This document shows, piece after piece, positions 21,698 through 30,582 of a stretch of 34,534 nt of DNA. This DNA is from a virus: the IMG/VR virus record IMGVR_UViG_3300030333_004687, positions 1-34,534 of that record; one strand, written 5' to 3'. The stretch's first letter is position 1. Each line of letters starts with the position of its first letter. The notes beneath the pieces are model-generated. The model was given only the letters and a program-made list of their open reading frames with translations. It made no database searches and was not told the origin of the DNA. The translations under genes and the position numbers were made by a program.

Positions 21698-21902
21698 AAA
21701 AATTGATATATTAAAAGAACAAGTAACTAAAGAATCAGAAGATATTACAAAATTTATTAATCCTGATAAATTATTGGCTAATCCTGAACAACATTTATTA
21801 GAAATAGCAAAAGAATTTGCTGAAAGTTATCAAGATGAAATGGAAAAAGCTGAAATATTAGGAAGGCAATTTGCTGAAAAGATATTGAGGAAAGTAAAAT
21901 GA
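21672..21902 (+). CDS. Small helical protein between portal and gpG-like gene (76 aa)
   Basis: This 76-residue acidic protein overlaps the portal end by 26 bases and the next gene as ATGA. The sequence is almost entirely helical (MQELIELSKKIDILKEQVTK) and looks like a short coiled coil. It may assist capsid assembly as an internal or scaffolding accessory, but no family is known to me. Confidence 0.6.
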   Translation: MQELIELSKKIDILKEQVTKESEDITKFINPDKLLANPEQHLLEIAKEFAESYQDEMEKAEILGRQFAEKILRKVK

Positions 21903-22360
21903 TAGATGTTAAATGGGGAAAAAGAGCTTGGAAAACTCCAAACAAGATAGATATATCTAAAGATATAAATGCATTTGCAGGTATGATTAAAAAAGATATA
22001 TTAGAAGGTATCACAAAAAGAAGAAGTGATATAGATGGAAAAACATTAAAAATATCCCCACAAGCAATAGAAGCTAAAAGAAAAAAAGGTTCTCCAAAAC
22101 CTGATGTTGCATTATATGATACAGGATTGATGTCAAAGTTAGAGCCGATAAGTGGTAAAAATAAAGCTACGCCACAAAAACAAATAGCAACAATAAAAGT
22201 TTCAGAAAAAAAGACCTATAAAAAATCTAATTTGACTGCTATGGACGTTGGTAAAAAATGGGTAGCAAGAGGTGTAAAATGGTTTGGTGTTAGAAAAGAA
22301 ATGGAAACACAAATAGAAAGATTGATGATTAAAAGAATAATGCAGGCTTTTAAAAGATGA
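21899..22360 (+). CDS. Mu gpG-like virion morphogenesis protein
   Basis: This 153-residue protein has the LYDTGLMSKLEP motif (compare L-x-DTG-x-L in the gpG/gpS virion morphogenesis family) and the late segment RGVKWFGVRKEM, which aligns with the R-x-F-G-ls element. The C-terminal helix is followed by basic residues. These proteins complete tails or act in head-tail joining in Mu-like and many siphophages. Here the gene sits among head genes between portal and MuF-like, and is ATGA-coupled at both ends. Confidence 0.65.
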   Translation: MIDVKWGKRAWKTPNKIDISKDINAFAGMIKKDILEGITKRRSDIDGKTLKISPQAIEAKRKKGSPKPDVALYDTGLMSKLEPISGKNKATPQKQIATIKVSEKKTYKKSNLTAMDVGKKWVARGVKWFGVRKEMETQIERLMIKRIMQAFKR

Positions 22361-22830
22361 GTATAGAAGAATTAGCTACAGCATTAGAAATAAAAATATC
22401 TGCATCAGTTTCTAAAACAGCTTTAACATTAGAAGAATTTATACAGGTAGGAAGATTAAATGGTATGAGTGATGCACAAATATATCAACAGATTATAAAT
22501 GATATATCAAGAGATGGTAGATTATTTGGAGCATTTAGAAATCAGTTGCGAGGAAATATGAAATATGGTATTGAATCTATGGCTAATATAGGAATGACAC
22601 AAACATTTAAATCAGAAGGGTATGACAAATGGAGATGGGTAGCAGTAGGTAATAATGTATGTCCTGATTGTGCAGAAAGGCACGGATTAGAGGGAGATGA
22701 AGATTTCTTTAATACAATAGGACTGCCTAAATCAGGATTTTCAGTATGTGGTGAAAATTGTGAATGTAAATTTGTAGTAACACAAAGTGAAAAAACAGCT
22801 AATCCAATTAGAAAAAAAGATTTGAATTAA
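22357..22830 (+). CDS. MuF-like head morphogenesis protein, short form
   Basis: This 157-residue protein carries the C-terminal signature of Mu gpF-type minor head proteins: ANIGMTQTFKSEGYDKWRW, then CPDC (Cys102, Cys105) with ERHG (His109), followed by CGENCECKF (Cys131, 135, 137). MuF proteins are usually 250-500 residues; this one keeps little more than the C-terminal domain. The metal-binding Cys/His set is intact. It lies between the gpG-like and scaffold genes. The role is minor capsid assembly or ejected protein. Confidence 0.8.
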   Translation: MSIEELATALEIKISASVSKTALTLEEFIQVGRLNGMSDAQIYQQIINDISRDGRLFGAFRNQLRGNMKYGIESMANIGMTQTFKSEGYDKWRWVAVGNNVCPDCAERHGLEGDEDFFNTIGLPKSGFSVCGENCECKFVVTQSEKTANPIRKKDLN

Positions 22831-22872
22831 AGATAATACAATATAAATTACAATCAATTAACAGGAGATAAA

Positions 22873-23439
22873 ATGGTACAAGAATCCGTCAATCAAGACG
22901 ATAACAAGACTTCCGTTGGAAACAACGAAAAAAATAAGCCGTCAACACAAGACGAAAATGGGAATCTAATTCCACAAGCAAGATTTAATGAATATGTTGC
23001 AAAAACCAACAGTAAAGTTGAAGCAATGCAAAAGGAAATAGATAAATACAAAGCAAAAGAGCAAAAACATAGACAAGCAAACCTTGAAGCACAAGGAGAT
23101 TATAAGCAAATAATTTTTGAGCAAGATGCTGAATTAAAAAATTTGCGAGAGTTTAAAGCTACTATCGATAAACAAAATACCGAAAAAAGGCAATCCTATT
23201 TAGATATGCTTACAGATGACGATAGAGAAATCTATGGCGATTTACCTCTTAATGCTTTAGAAAAACATATTAATAAACAAAAACAAGCATTGCAAGAAAA
23301 AGCACCAATACCTGCAACAGATACTCGAAAAGCTGTTCGTAATAATAATGTACCTGATGAAGTTAATTGGGCAGATATGGATAAAGAGGAAAGGCGTAGT
23401 AATTGGGACAAAATTCTTGCAAAATATTCTAAAAAATAA
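22873..23439 (+). CDS. Capsid scaffolding protein
   Basis: This 188-residue protein is charged and helical, with a disordered polar N-terminus (residues 1-35) and a central coiled coil (EAMQKEIDKYKAKEQKHRQA). Its C-terminal segment includes WADMDKEERRSNWDKILAKY. This composition and its position immediately before the major capsid gene are those of scaffolding proteins that template procapsid assembly and then leave. No protease motif is present. It starts behind AGGAGATAAA. The first 100 bases have notably more CpG than the neighbours. Confidence 0.75.
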   Translation: MVQESVNQDDNKTSVGNNEKNKPSTQDENGNLIPQARFNEYVAKTNSKVEAMQKEIDKYKAKEQKHRQANLEAQGDYKQIIFEQDAELKNLREFKATIDKQNTEKRQSYLDMLTDDDREIYGDLPLNALEKHINKQKQALQEKAPIPATDTRKAVRNNNVPDEVNWADMDKEERRSNWDKILAKYSKK

Positions 23440-23455
23440 ATTGGAGAATTAAGTT

Positions 23456-24385
23456 ATGGCAACAAATATGACACCTGTCGGTGCTGCTAATGAAGGTGCA
23501 GATGCATTTGTACCCGAACTGTGGGCGAGAGGAATACAAAACTATATTGAAAAGAAATTAAGATTTGCTAATTTAGCAACTGATTTGTCAGGTATGCTTA
23601 CAGGTAGTGGAGATACAATTAATATCCCTGCTGTAGCAACTGAAACTGCAACAACAGCAGTAATCCACGACTTTGTAGATGGAACATCAGCTATAAATTA
23701 TACACAAACAGATGATACTACTCGTCAGCTTGTAGTAAATGAAATGGCTTATGTTGGTAAAATCTTACCTGATGTAACTCAAATTCAAGCTAACCCTGAT
23801 ATGATGACAATGTATGTTCAAAATATGGGTTATCAAATTGCAGATGCGATTGATAAAAAAGTATTTTTGTCTATGATTGGTACTAATGGTACAGGTGTAT
23901 TAGATGGAGATACAACTCAAGTTGATTTAGCAACAGATAATACATTTGTTCAAGCTGATTTACAATCATTAATTGCAGGGTTCTATAATAATGGAATTGA
24001 CCCAAGAGATGGTTATGTAATGGCAGTTCACCCATATATCTTTAAGCAACTTGCAATGTTGAGTGAATTTATTAGATTAGATTATAGAGAATCAGCTAAT
24101 CAATTTATGTCAAAAGGTTCTGTAGGAACATTGCTTGGTATGCCTTTGTATCCTGACCATAGGTTTACACAATGGGACGACGGAAGTGGTGTTCCATCAG
24201 GAACAAATGGTGTAGTAGTTGGTTTATGTTGGCAACCATCTAATTTATTTATGGCTTATTCACAAAGACCTAAAGTAGTTTCACAATATAGTGTTGATTT
24301 CTTGGGTACTAAAATGGCTGTAAGTTCATATTATGGTGCTATTACAGGTGCTAAAAGCAAAATAATATCAATAACTAATCCTTAA
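23456..24385 (+). CDS. Major capsid protein (HK97-like fold expected)
   Basis: This 309-residue protein follows the scaffold gene and has the features of capsid proteins of this lineage: an N-terminal arm, FVPELWARGIQNYIEKKLRF, a conserved helix/strand core ending in VGTLLGMPLYPDHRF, and the C-terminal SVDFLGTKMAVSSYYGAI segment. It forms the icosahedral shell. The N-terminus does not look like a cleaved delta domain. A GC-rich hairpin follows shortly after the stop. Fold assignment is from size, order and pattern. Confidence 0.88.
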   Translation: MATNMTPVGAANEGADAFVPELWARGIQNYIEKKLRFANLATDLSGMLTGSGDTINIPAVATETATTAVIHDFVDGTSAINYTQTDDTTRQLVVNEMAYVGKILPDVTQIQANPDMMTMYVQNMGYQIADAIDKKVFLSMIGTNGTGVLDGDTTQVDLATDNTFVQADLQSLIAGFYNNGIDPRDGYVMAVHPYIFKQLAMLSEFIRLDYRESANQFMSKGSVGTLLGMPLYPDHRFTQWDDGSGVPSGTNGVVVGLCWQPSNLFMAYSQRPKVVSQYSVDFLGTKMAVSSYYGAITGAKSKIISITNP

Positions 24386-24399
24386 TAGTTGAATGTGTT

Positions 24400-24433
24400 T
24401 ATGGGGTGGGGAGTTGGAGCGACCTGCCCCATA
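24400..24433 (+). terminator. GC-rich hairpin after the capsid gene
   Basis: TATGGGG at 24400..24406 pairs with CCCCATA at 24427..24433, and inner G-rich/C-rich segments can extend the stem with small bulges. It is the strongest local GC element and lies 15 bases after the capsid stop. It could dampen transcription into the fibre genes or stabilise the capsid message. There is only a short ATATTT after it, so efficient intrinsic termination is uncertain. Confidence 0.5.
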
Positions 24434-24450
24434 TTTAAACGGAGATATAT

Positions 24451-24618
24451 ATGAAATATTTTTTAAAGCCTGATGGATATATAACAGGCAAAAAAGCAAT
24501 AAATAGTAAAATAGAAGCTGAATTTAAAAAACTTGGCTATAAAGAATGTGATTTAGATGGAAAATTAATCACAGCTAAAAAAGAAATAAAAAAGAAAACT
24601 ACAAAGAAAAAGAAATAA
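24451..24618 (+). CDS. Small Lys-rich protein (55 aa)
   Basis: ATG 24451 follows CGGAGATATAT, and the stop abuts the next ATG at 24619. The N-terminal half is a short structured-looking segment (MKYFLKPDGYITGKKAINSK), and the C-terminal 15 residues are mostly Lys and Thr. Such small basic proteins next to capsid genes may bind packaged DNA or the capsid interior. No family is recognised. Confidence 0.6.
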   Translation: MKYFLKPDGYITGKKAINSKIEAEFKKLGYKECDLDGKLITAKKEIKKKTTKKKK

Positions 24619-24969
24619 ATGGCTAAATTATCCACTATGGAATCTTATGAAGCATTAAATGCTTCTACAGGTGTGGGTGGTCAATGGTCAGTTAAAAGTG
24701 CAGTAACAGCAGGTTCTTCAGCAGATGTAACAAATACACAGCATATTGAAGTAGATACAGATACAGCACAACTCGGAATATTAAGTGATGTAGAAATATA
24801 TTTCAATTTTTCAATTACACAAACAGATATAACTACTGCAAAAGATTTAAAACTACCTAAAGGAACGCTTACTTTTATTACTATTCCAAGAGGTTTGGGA
24901 AATGTAATATATTTTAATATCTTATCAACAACATCTACTACAGGTAGTGTCCGTATAGTAGAGATATGA
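24619..24969 (+). CDS. Small beta-rich head/decoration-like protein (116 aa)
   Basis: This 116-residue protein abuts the small Lys-rich gene and overlaps the giant fibre start as ATGA. It is Thr/Ser/Gly-rich with strands such as VEIYFNFSITQTDI and NVIYFNILSTTS, as expected of a capsid decoration or fibre-anchoring protein. The position between capsid and fibre suggests it attaches the fibre to the virion, which is an inference. Confidence 0.55.
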   Translation: MAKLSTMESYEALNASTGVGGQWSVKSAVTAGSSADVTNTQHIEVDTDTAQLGILSDVEIYFNFSITQTDITTAKDLKLPKGTLTFITIPRGLGNVIYFNILSTTSTTGSVRIVEI

Positions 24970-27900
24970 TTAAAGGCATAATATCTACAATATCTGCATC
25001 TCCTATTGGCGAATCTACAGGAACAGATGCAGTATCCATATTTGATACCCTAACAGTAAAAGCTGATACAGAAGTTCTTTCCATATTAAATGTTCAAAAA
25101 TCAGATGGTACTGAATTATTAACAGTAGATGCAGATACAGACCAATACAATTCAGGTAATTGGTCGCACGATGGATTAACAATATTTGGTTCACCTATAA
25201 AATTACCTAATGGTTCAAATTCAGCACCTGCTATTACATTTCACGGAAGTAATCCTACAGGAATTAGATATGATGGTACAAGTTTTCATTTTCAAAGAGA
25301 AAGTACAGGAACTGCAGTTTCTCTTGGTGTTAATAATATTGGCTTTGGTGGTGGTGGTAATTCAAAAATATCAGCAGTAACAAATACATCTGTTACTATT
25401 AATGGTGGTGCAAATTTATTCAAAGTAGAAGCTACTAAAGTATCTATAAGTAAAGGATTAATTGAATTACCTGCTGATAATATAGGTATTGGTAATGCTG
25501 TAGCATTTCACGCTGACGCAACTTATAATGTAGCAATAGGAAATCAGGCTTTAAATGCAACTACAGGCGAAGCAACAGGAAATGTAGCAATAGGCGACCT
25601 TTCATTAACCTCATTAACTACAGGTGATTCAAATGTAGCGTTAGGATTTACAGCAGGGCAATCTTTGACTACAGGCTCACATAATATGTTGATAGGTCAA
25701 GGTGCAGGAAATAAAATAGTAGGAGCAGGTGCAAATACATTAGTAGGTACAGGTGCAGGATATCAATTAGTAGATTCAAATGATAATTATAATGTAGGAA
25801 TAGGAACATATGCACTATATAGAGCAGGTGGTGCTGACCCAAATAGTAATATTGCTATAGGATATTATGCTATAGGTCAAGGTCATTCTACAGTTGCAAA
25901 TAATAATCCAAAATTAAATGTAGCTATAGGAAAATCAGCATTAGGTGGCACAACAGCATCAGATGTGAATTTAACAGCATCTAATAATATTGCTATCGGA
26001 CACGAAGTTATGAAATTAGCATCTTCGGCTTATGCAAATACAGTAATAGGTTACCAAGCAGGATTAAATATAACTACAGGCTCAAGCAATATGTTATTTG
26101 GAGCACAAGCAGGTGATGCTTTAACTACAGGAGAAAGAAATGTAGCTATAGGTAGAAATGCTTTATCAGCAGAAGATGAACACGGATATAATGTTGCTAT
26201 TGGATATCAATCTATGTTAGTTCATAATGGAGGTGCAAATGGATTTAATGTAGCTATAGGCGATTCATCATTAGTTGATTCCACTACAGGTACAAATAAT
26301 GTTGCTATTGGATATCAATCAGGTGCAAATATTACAACAGGATTTTATAATATAGCGATTGGTACAAATGCTTTATCAACTCATACAGAAGGCAATAGAG
26401 AGGTAGCTATTGGTTATGGTGCTTTACAAAGAGCAACTAATACAGATGTAAATGGTGCATTAAATGTAGGTATTGGATATTTAGCAGGAGCATATGTTTC
26501 ATCAGGTAGGCAGAATATGTTTATTGGTGCATATAGTGGTTGGGGTTGGGAATCTACTGATATAGAAGATGATGCTAAATTACAAGGTAATGGTAATGTT
26601 GGAATTGGATATTATTCATTAAGAAATGTGCAAACATATTTAACAAATCACGCTAATAATAATATAGGAATTGGTACACAGGCAGGTCAAGGTATTACAT
26701 ATGGAAACTCTAATGTTGCTATTGGTTCGCATACATTGTCAGAAGCAAATTGTTATTATAATACGGTAATCGGTAGAAGTGCAGGAAGATATTTATCTAC
26801 TAATCATAATGTAGCCATAGGATATGAATCTTTAATTAATGGTGAAACTGATGATGAAGCAAATAATACAGGTGCTTCTAATATAGCTATTGGTTCTTAT
26901 GCAATGGGGCATAATTCAGGAGATGATATTGCTCATTTTACAGCAGAAAAAAATATTGGTATTGGCTATAAAGCATTAAGTGAAAATTTAGAAGGTAATT
27001 ATAATGTAGCAATAGGCTATGAAGCATTATTAGATGATGTGTATGGCGATAGCAATGTTGCTATAGGATATCAAGCATTAAAGGACGCAGGTACTGAAGC
27101 ATCAGGAAATAATCATCAATCATTTGGTAATGTAGCAATAGGATACCAAGCAGGATATCAATGTCAATATGGAGATGCTAATTTCTTTTTAGGGAAACAG
27201 GCAGGTAGATATTTAGGTGGTGCAGATAGAAGTGGTAATATAAATCTTGGCTCATATAATGTAGCTATTGGTGTATTCTCTATGACACACGGACATAGCA
27301 CAACACCTGCTAATAATACAGGATATCAAAATATAGCTTTAGGTTATGCCTCTATGCAAGGGCAAGGTGGTACTAATTTTACAGCACAAAATAGCATAGC
27401 TATTGGTACTACATCTTTGCAAAATATTCAATCTGCTCATATGTGTACAGCTATTGGTACTCATTCTATGAAAGATTTGACTACAGGTGATGACAATATT
27501 GCTATAGGATATTCTGCATATAGATATAGAACTACTGCTTCAGACAATATAGCTATAGGTAATTACTCTTTTATGAATGGTGAAACAGATGATTTTGGTG
27601 GAAATACAGGTGGTGAAAATATAGCCATTGGTCACTATTCAATGGGAGATAATACAGGTGCTGATTTAGCTAATTTTACAGGAGAGAAAAATGTAGCTAT
27701 TGGTTATAAATCATTAAGTAAAAATTTAACAGGTTCAGATAATATTGCTATAGGATATGAAGCACTAAAGACAGAAGATACAGGTAGTGATAATATAGCG
27801 ATTGGAAAAAACTCATTAAAACTTCAAAATTATGATGGAAGTGGGTATAATGTATGTATAGGTAATGGTGCAGGTGAAAATGCTACGTCTACGAAATTTT

Positions 27901-30302
27901 CATTTTTTCTTGGTCAATCAGCAGGTAAATATGTAACAACTGCTAATAATAACATTGCATTAGGTTACGAAACACTTGGTGCAGGTAAGGGTGCTAATAG
28001 ATTAAGAGGATATGGTGATGGTGGTGGAATGGCGGCTTATTCAGGTGAAAGAAATATTGCTATTGGATATAGAGCATTATATAGTTTAAGTAATTATATA
28101 GCTTCTTCAGATACATTAATACTTGGAACATCAGCATCATCATACAACAATACTGTAATTGGTGCTTATGCAGGTACTGATATGACTACTGCTAAACAAA
28201 ATACTCTAATAGGTGCAGGTGCAGGACAAAATGCATTAGGTAATTTAAACACAATGATTGGTAATGGTGCAGGTGGCAATGTATTTAATGCAAGTAATGT
28301 AGTAGCTATTGGAACTGCTATGGGTTCTTATAGTGGTCAAACAGGTTGTGTTGCTGTAGGTGTAGGAGCATTTAAAAATTTAAGAGTAAGTGGTGGAATA
28401 AGCACGGTAGATGATACTACTCCAACACCATCAGGTGCTTGGACTGCAAGTCAATCACATACAAATATATCAGCAACAAGTGATGATTCGGTAAATGGAA
28501 CAGGAGCAACATTTGATATAGAAACTGATGGTTCAGGAAATCCTACATTTACAGTTAATACAGCAGGGTACGGATATAAATCAGATGATGAATTAACATT
28601 TACAGACCCACACGCAGGTACATCAAATACAGCAGTAGTAGTAGTAAATGCTACATTAAGCGAAACAGATAGACAAGTAGCAATCGGATATAATGCAGGT
28701 GTTGATTTAACATATGGTGTAGGTAATACATTAGTAGGAGATGAAGCAGGGCAAAATATCACTACAGGAAATTACAATACAGCAGTTGGTCCAAAATCGT
28801 TAAGTACTAATGTAACAGGTGGCTACAATGTAGCAATGGGTCGCAGAGCATTGTACACATCTACAGCAAGTTTTAATACAGGTATAGGTTCTGATGCAGG
28901 TTATAAAAATACAACAGGGCAGTATAATTTCTTTTTAGGATATACAGCAGGATATGAAAACACTACATCAAATGATAATGTATATATTGGCTATCAAGCA
29001 GGAAGATACAAATCAACAGGAGCAAGTGGTGCAGGTAGAAATATAGCAATAGGTTCTTCAGCTTTTAGAAATGGTGAAAGTGATGATGCAGATAGTAATA
29101 CAGGTTATGAAAATGTAATATTAGGTTGGAACGCTATGTCAGGGAATGTAGGTGCTGATGCAGGACATTGCACTGCTAATCAAAATGTTTTAATTGGCGT
29201 TAAAGCAGGATATATGAATTTATCAGGGAATTACAATGTAGGTATTGGAGATGAAGTATTGTATGATTCAACTACAGCAGATGGAAATACAGCAATCGGA
29301 TACAGAGCATTAAACAAAGACACTGTTGGTTCAAATACAGCAATAGGATATCAAGCAGGGTATAATAATGATGATGGTACTAATAATATTGCTATTGGAT
29401 ATAATGCTATGTATTCTAATACAAGTGCTGATAGTGTAGTAGCTATTGGATTTGAAGCAGGATATTCAATAACAGTAGGGGATTCAAGAAATACAGCTAT
29501 TGGAAAACAAGCAGGTAAAAATGTTACAACAGGGCAAAGAAATGTATGGATAGGTTCTAATGCAGGATATGATGCAACTATATATTCTGATGCAAGTAAT
29601 AGGGTAACAGGAAGCGATAATTGTGGTATAGGAGATTGGGCATTAAAAAGTATTAAAGAAGGAGCAACAGGGAATACAGCTATTGGTTCAAGTGCAGGAG
29701 AAAATGTAGGCGATACAGATTATGGTACATATATAGGATATAAAGCAAAGAATACTGGAACATATGATTATGTTAGAGATGGTCAAGTTAAAATAGGTGC
29801 TTACGGAGGATTTCAAGGTTATTCAAATAAAATAACAATGAGTAATTTTACTACTGTAGCAGACAATGATAATGCACATACAAGACCATTAATAAGATTG
29901 CCAAGATATGGATTTTTAAAAAGAATTACTTGTACAGTAGTAACAGCATCAGGTGGTACAGGAGAATATAATATTTCGTTAGGCTCAAATGTTGTTAATG
30001 CAGGTGCATCTATGGCAGACAGAAAAGAATTGATAGGGAAAGATATACAAGCTGCCGAATTAGTTGGTGCAAAATTAAGACAATCTACTGTAACAGCAGA
30101 TGGAGATACTAAATTAGATATAATTACTGCTAAATATGTACATATATGGGAAGCAGACCAATCAGTAGATGATAGTGCAGGTTGGACTTTATTGGAAGGG
30201 CAAGATATGTTTGTATATATATGCCATGCTAACGGTAGTAATGCCAATGATTCTACTAATGCAGAATTAAGAATAACTATTGAATATTTTGGAGAAGATT
30301 AA
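24966..30302 (+). CDS. Giant trimeric beta-roll fibre with about 70 NxAIG-type repeats
   Basis: This 1778-residue fibre covers about 15% of the genome. The N-terminal 190 residues include an anchoring-type module with LNVQKSDGTELLTVD (41-55). Residues about 188-1595 carry roughly 70 copies of an N-[VIT]-[AG]-[IL]-G-x-x-[AS]-[LGM] motif. This resembles the left-handed parallel beta-roll of YadA/Hia-type trimeric adhesin heads. Spacing varies from about 17 to 35 residues. Residues about 1139-1235 (28380..28670) interrupt the repeats with an unrelated beta domain. The last 140 residues form a non-repeated cap, with RLPRYGFLKRITCTVV. No S74 autoprotease motif is evident. The likely role is host attachment as a trimeric fibre. 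Confidence 0.85.
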   Translation: MIKGIISTISASPIGESTGTDAVSIFDTLTVKADTEVLSILNVQKSDGTELLTVDADTDQYNSGNWSHDGLTIFGSPIKLPNGSNSAPAITFHGSNPTGIRYDGTSFHFQRESTGTAVSLGVNNIGFGGGGNSKISAVTNTSVTINGGANLFKVEATKVSISKGLIELPADNIGIGNAVAFHADATYNVAIGNQALNATTGEATGNVAIGDLSLTSLTTGDSNVALGFTAGQSLTTGSHNMLIGQGAGNKIVGAGANTLVGTGAGYQLVDSNDNYNVGIGTYALYRAGGADPNSNIAIGYYAIGQGHSTVANNNPKLNVAIGKSALGGTTASDVNLTASNNIAIGHEVMKLASSAYANTVIGYQAGLNITTGSSNMLFGAQAGDALTTGERNVAIGRNALSAEDEHGYNVAIGYQSMLVHNGGANGFNVAIGDSSLVDSTTGTNNVAIGYQSGANITTGFYNIAIGTNALSTHTEGNREVAIGYGALQRATNTDVNGALNVGIGYLAGAYVSSGRQNMFIGAYSGWGWESTDIEDDAKLQGNGNVGIGYYSLRNVQTYLTNHANNNIGIGTQAGQGITYGNSNVAIGSHTLSEANCYYNTVIGRSAGRYLSTNHNVAIGYESLINGETDDEANNTGASNIAIGSYAMGHNSGDDIAHFTAEKNIGIGYKALSENLEGNYNVAIGYEALLDDVYGDSNVAIGYQALKDAGTEASGNNHQSFGNVAIGYQAGYQCQYGDANFFLGKQAGRYLGGADRSGNINLGSYNVAIGVFSMTHGHSTTPANNTGYQNIALGYASMQGQGGTNFTAQNSIAIGTTSLQNIQSAHMCTAIGTHSMKDLTTGDDNIAIGYSAYRYRTTASDNIAIGNYSFMNGETDDFGGNTGGENIAIGHYSMGDNTGADLANFTGEKNVAIGYKSLSKNLTGSDNIAIGYEALKTEDTGSDNIAIGKNSLKLQNYDGSGYNVCIGNGAGENATSTKFSFFLGQSAGKYVTTANNNIALGYETLGAGKGANRLRGYGDGGGMAAYSGERNIAIGYRALYSLSNYIASSDTLILGTSASSYNNTVIGAYAGTDMTTAKQNTLIGAGAGQNALGNLNTMIGNGAGGNVFNASNVVAIGTAMGSYSGQTGCVAVGVGAFKNLRVSGGISTVDDTTPTPSGAWTASQSHTNISATSDDSVNGTGATFDIETDGSGNPTFTVNTAGYGYKSDDELTFTDPHAGTSNTAVVVVNATLSETDRQVAIGYNAGVDLTYGVGNTLVGDEAGQNITTGNYNTAVGPKSLSTNVTGGYNVAMGRRALYTSTASFNTGIGSDAGYKNTTGQYNFFLGYTAGYENTTSNDNVYIGYQAGRYKSTGASGAGRNIAIGSSAFRNGESDDADSNTGYENVILGWNAMSGNVGADAGHCTANQNVLIGVKAGYMNLSGNYNVGIGDEVLYDSTTADGNTAIGYRALNKDTVGSNTAIGYQAGYNNDDGTNNIAIGYNAMYSNTSADSVVAIGFEAGYSITVGDSRNTAIGKQAGKNVTTGQRNVWIGSNAGYDATIYSDASNRVTGSDNCGIGDWALKSIKEGATGNTAIGSSAGENVGDTDYGTYIGYKAKNTGTYDYVRDGQVKIGAYGGFQGYSNKITMSNFTTVADNDNAHTRPLIRLPRYGFLKRITCTVVTASGGTGEYNISLGSNVVNAGASMADRKELIGKDIQAAELVGAKLRQSTVTADGDTKLDIITAKYVHIWEADQSVDDSAGWTLLEGQDMFVYICHANGSNANDSTNAELRITIEYFGED
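25527..29750 (+). repeat. Degenerate coding repeat array (NxAIG beta-roll units)
   Basis: Within the giant fibre, about 50 units precede the interrupting domain and about 20 follow it, by manual count of motifs such as NVAIGYQAL and NIAIGYEAL. At DNA level the core is an AT-rich AATGTAGCTATAGGATAT-like sequence with synonymous drift. A higher-order unit of about 64 residues recurs at 26838..27029, 27576..27767 and about 29070..29260. Confidence 0.85.
28380..28670 (+). other. Inserted beta domain interrupting the fibre repeats
   Basis: About 97 codons lack the NxAIG motif. The segment contains SVNGTGATFDIETDGSGNPT and an AGYGYKSDDELTF stretch. From memory, such GTGATF...GSGY-type modules recur in structural proteins of aquatic phages. 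The repeats resume immediately after it (RQVAIGYNAG). Confidence 0.65.
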
Positions 30303-30318
30303 AAAAAGGAGTATTGAA

Positions 30319-30582
30319 ATGAATATAAAAAACTATGTAAGTTTAAAAAGTAAATCAGCAGTAAGTTTTAGTAAAGCTGATGATAGTGATGGAGTTACTC
30401 GTTACTATCTAACACAAAAAAGATGGGATAGTGAAACAGGCACTGCTTTGGCTGATAATAAATCTGAAGTAGAACTTCATCACTATGAAAATGATAAAGC
30501 AAGTATTGAAGCTGAAATTGCTGAATTAACAACAAAAAAAGATGCATTAACAGAAATAATAAAGGATATTAAAGCACTATGA
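30319..30582 (+). CDS. Small fibre-linked protein with C-terminal coiled coil (87 aa)
   Basis: I chose ATG 30319, behind AAAAGGAG, giving 87 residues; an upstream in-frame ATG at 30280 lies within the fibre gene. The N-terminal half is beta-like (GVTRYYLTQKRWDSETG). The C-terminal 35 residues are a Glu/Ala/Ile coiled coil (ASIEAEIAELTTKKDALTEI). It may be a fibre assembly chaperone or a virion joint, inferred from position after the fibre gene. It is ATGA-coupled to the next gene. Confidence 0.58.
   Translation: MNIKNYVSLKSKSAVSFSKADDSDGVTRYYLTQKRWDSETGTALADNKSEVELHHYENDKASIEAEIAELTTKKDALTEIIKDIKAL

Noticed and set aside
28451-28762. Antisense ORF of 103 codons under the fibre insert, and other - strand ORFs such as 1702..1971, 2956..3258, 19723..20007 and 29819..30247
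   Set aside because: All lie opposite well-supported genes, lack ribosome sites, and have the composition expected of reverse-frame shadows.
25527-29750. CRISPR array or tandem noncoding repeats
   Set aside because: The repeats are degenerate, codon-phased and within one open frame; spacing is irregular and there are no spacers.
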